Shown in pieces: positions 61,424 to 64,000 of a stretch of 64,000 nucleotides of DNA (the stretch's first letter is position 1; each line of letters starts with the position of its first letter). The stretch comes from Harmothoe impar (Eukaryota > Annelida > Polychaeta > Phyllodocida > Polynoidae): positions 45,601,472 to 45,665,471 of the forward strand of contig OX381715.1 of assembly GCA_947462335.1 (NCBI GenBank), in the 5' to 3' direction. The translations under genes and the position numbers were made by a program. The notes under the pieces were generated by a model that saw only the letters and a program-made list of their open reading frames with translations, was not told where the DNA came from and did no database searches.

Positions 61424-63840
61424 CACCCAGCCTGTCACACCCTGCTACTACACCCAGCCTGTCACACCCTGCTACTACACCCAGCCTGTCACACCCTGCT
61501 ACTACACCCAGCCTGTCACACCCTGCTACTACAATCAGCCTGTCACACCCTGCTACTACACCCAGCCTGTCACACCCTGCTACTACACCCAGCCTGTCAC
61601 AGCCTGCTACTACACCCAGCCTGTCACACCCTGCTACTACACCCAGCCTGTCACACCCTGCTACTACACCCAGCCTGTCACAGCCTGCTACTACACCCAG
61701 CCTGTCACACCCTGCTACTACACCCAGCCTGTCACACCCTGCTACTACACCCAGCCTGTCACACCCTGCTACTACACCCAGCCTGTCACACCCTGCTACT
61801 ACACCCAGCCTGTCACAGCCTGCTACTACAATCAGCCTGTCACACCCTGCTACTACACCCAGCCTGTCACACCCTGCTACTACGCCCAGCCTGTCACGCC
61901 CTGCTACTACATTCAGCCTGTCACACCCTGCTACTACACCCAGCCTGTCACACCCTGCTACTACACCCAGCCTGTCACACCCTGATACTACAATCAGCCT
62001 GTCACACCCTGCTACTACACCCAGCCTGTCACACCCTGCTACTACACCCAGCCTGTCACGCCCTGCTACTACATTCAGCCTGTCACACCCTGCTACTACA
62101 CCCAGCCTGTCACACCCTGCTACTACACCCAGCCTGTCACACCCTGCTACTACACCCAGCCTGTCACACCCTGCTACTACACCCAGCCTGTCACACTGAC
62201 TCATGTCTTACTACACCCAGCCTGTCACACCCTGCTACTACACCCAGCCTGTCACACTGACTCATGTCTTACTACACCCAGCCTGTCACACTGACTCATG
62301 TCTTACTACGCCCAGACTGTCACACTGACTCATGTCTCCCTGCTACTACACCCAGCCTGTCACACTGACTCATGCCTTCCTGCTACAACACCCAGCCTGT
62401 CACACTGACTCATGTCTTCCTGCTACTACACCCAGCCTTTCACACTGACTCTTGTCTTACTACACCCAGCCTGTCACACTGACTCTTGTCTTACTACACC
62501 CAGCCTGTCACACTGACTCATGTCTCCCTGCTACTACACCCAGCCTGTCACACTGACTCAAGTCTTACTACACCCAGACTGTCACACTGACTCTTGTCTT
62601 ACTACACCCAGCCTGTCACACTGACTCATGTCTTACTACACCCAGCCTGTCACACTGACTCTTGTCTTACTACACCCAGCCTGTCACACTGACTCTTGTC
62701 TTACTACACCCAGCCTGTCACACTGACTCATGTCTCCCTGCTACTACACCCAGCCTGTCACACTGACTCATGTCTTACTACACCCAGCCTGCCACACTGA
62801 CTGATGTCTCCCTGTCACTACACCCAGCCTGTCACACTGACTCATGTCTTACTACACCCAGCCTGCCACACTGACTGATGTCTCCCTGTCACTACACCCA
62901 GCCTGTCACACTGACTCATGTCTTACTACACCCAGCCTGTCACACTGACTCATGTCTTACTACACCCAGCCTGTCACACTGACTCATGTCTTACTACACC
63001 CAGCCTGTCACACTGACTCATATCTCCCTGCTACTATATCCAGCCTGTCACACTGACTCATACCTTACTACACCCAGCCTGCCACACTGACTCATGTCTC
63101 CGTGTCACTACACCCAGCCTGTCACACTGACTCATACCTTATCACACTCAGCCTGTCACACTGACTCATGTCTTACTTCACCCAGCCTGCCACACTGACT
63201 CATGTCTCCCTGTCACTACACCCAGCCTGTCACACTGACTCATGTCTCCCTGTCACTACACCCAGCCTGTCACACTGACTCATGTCTTACTACACCCAGC
63301 CTGTCACACTGACCCATGTCTTACTACACCCAGCCTGTCACACTGACTCATGTCTTACTACACCCAACCTGTCACACTGACTTATGTCTTACTACACCCA
63401 GCCTGTCACACTGACTCATGTCTTACTACACCCAACCTGTCACACTGACTCATGTCTTGCTACACCCAGCCTGTCACACTGACTCATGTCTTGCTACACC
63501 CAGCCTGTCACACTGACTTATGTCTTGCTACACCCAGCCTGTCACACTGACTCTTGTCTTACTACACCCAGCCTGCCACACTGACTCATGTCTTACTTCA
63601 CCCAGCCTGTCACACTGACTCATGTCTCCCTGCTACTACACCCAGCCTGCCACACTGACTCATGTCTCCCTGCTACTACACCAAGCCTGTCACACTGACT
63701 CATGTCTTACTACATCCAGCCTGCCACACTGACTCATGTCTTCCTGCTACTACACCAAGCCTGTCACACTGACTCATGTCTTACTACACCCAGCCTGTCA
63801 CACTGACTCATGTCTCCCTGCTACTACGCTCAGCCTGCTC
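61424..63840. repeat. Composite satellite: 27-bp array grading into 34/40-bp array
   Basis: From 61424 to about 62200 the unit is ctacacccagcctgtcacac plus cctgcta (27 bp, about 28 copies). From about 62190 the units become cacccagcctgtcacactga plus ctcatgtcttacta (34 bp), or the same with ctccctgctacta (about 40 bp). The right part is more diverse (catacc, tgtcacta and cttgct variants). Both halves share cacccagcctgtcacac, so one arose from the other by gain of a tgactcatgtct segment. Confidence 0.94.
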
Positions 63841-64000
63841 AGTTTTCCAATTTTCACAGCATACATTCCTTCATACTTGTCAAATACCAAATAGCTGGTG
63901 GCCATTAATAATAGATTTCTTTCGTAAATAAGTTGCAAAAGGCAGTGATCCCCGCTCAAGGTGTCAATTTGTTTAATACCATTTGCTTACCCTTTTATTT

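Overview
This is eukaryotic DNA, most likely from a marine invertebrate. It has long intergenic or intronic stretches, AT microsatellites, many foldback (MITE-like) repeats and about ten minisatellite arrays with 19-51 bp units. By my boundaries the arrays cover about 12.8 kb, roughly a fifth of the window. There are no operons, bacterial signals or CRISPR arrays. I cannot name the species. The style of palindromic repeat (variants of cggcctacggcctcgtgaaa) is one I associate with molluscs and other marine invertebrates, which is inference only.

One gene is secure: a 5.0 kb open exon on the minus strand (3913-8928) encoding 1,671 residues of a very polar, Ser/Thr/Gly-rich, probably disordered protein. 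It carries a clear PP1-docking-type RVSF motif, a polybasic patch and a short helical acidic C-terminal segment. Its stop codon overlaps a consensus 5' splice site (GTAAGT), so the real protein probably continues in exons further left, perhaps outside the window. I do not recognise the family. Elsewhere there are only weak exon candidates with plausible splice sites: plus strand 2335-2366, 16970-17052 and 23036-23232; minus strand 36880-36999, 50351-50479, 51356-51385 and 56885-57268. None can be tied to a named gene.

Layout: 1-2.1 kb non-coding plus a cluster of palindromic hairpin repeats; 3.2-3.6 kb a diverged tandem duplication; 3.9-8.9 kb the large exon; 9-13.6 kb apparently unannotatable, perhaps its 5' flank or intron; 13.6-18.7 kb a dense patch of terminal-inverted-repeat elements, some nested; 19.5-20.4 kb a 40-bp satellite; 22.0-25.4 kb 42-bp and 51-bp repeats and a TAA-flanked element; 27.7-29.3 kb a 34-bp satellite; 30.6-33.0 kb a mixed 28/29-bp satellite; 33.0-33.4 kb a fourth hairpin repeat; 40.4-43.2 kb an AT run and a 2.4 kb satellite; 43.9-45.1 kb two copies of a TTA-flanked element in opposite orientation; 45.8-46.55 kb a G-rich 19-bp satellite; 48.5-49.3 kb a second copy of an inverted-repeat element containing a perfect 309-bp duplication; 53.8-54.0 kb an AT run; 56.0-56.7 kb a 30-bp satellite; 60.5-61.2 kb a 39-bp satellite; 61.4-63.8 kb a composite satellite.

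The most unusual signal is the hairpin repeat family at 1.3-2.1 kb and 33.2-33.4 kb. Its copies keep the same architecture, but the short word forming the palindrome is replaced in a coordinated way at every position within a copy. All array and element boundaries were read by eye and may be off by a few bases.
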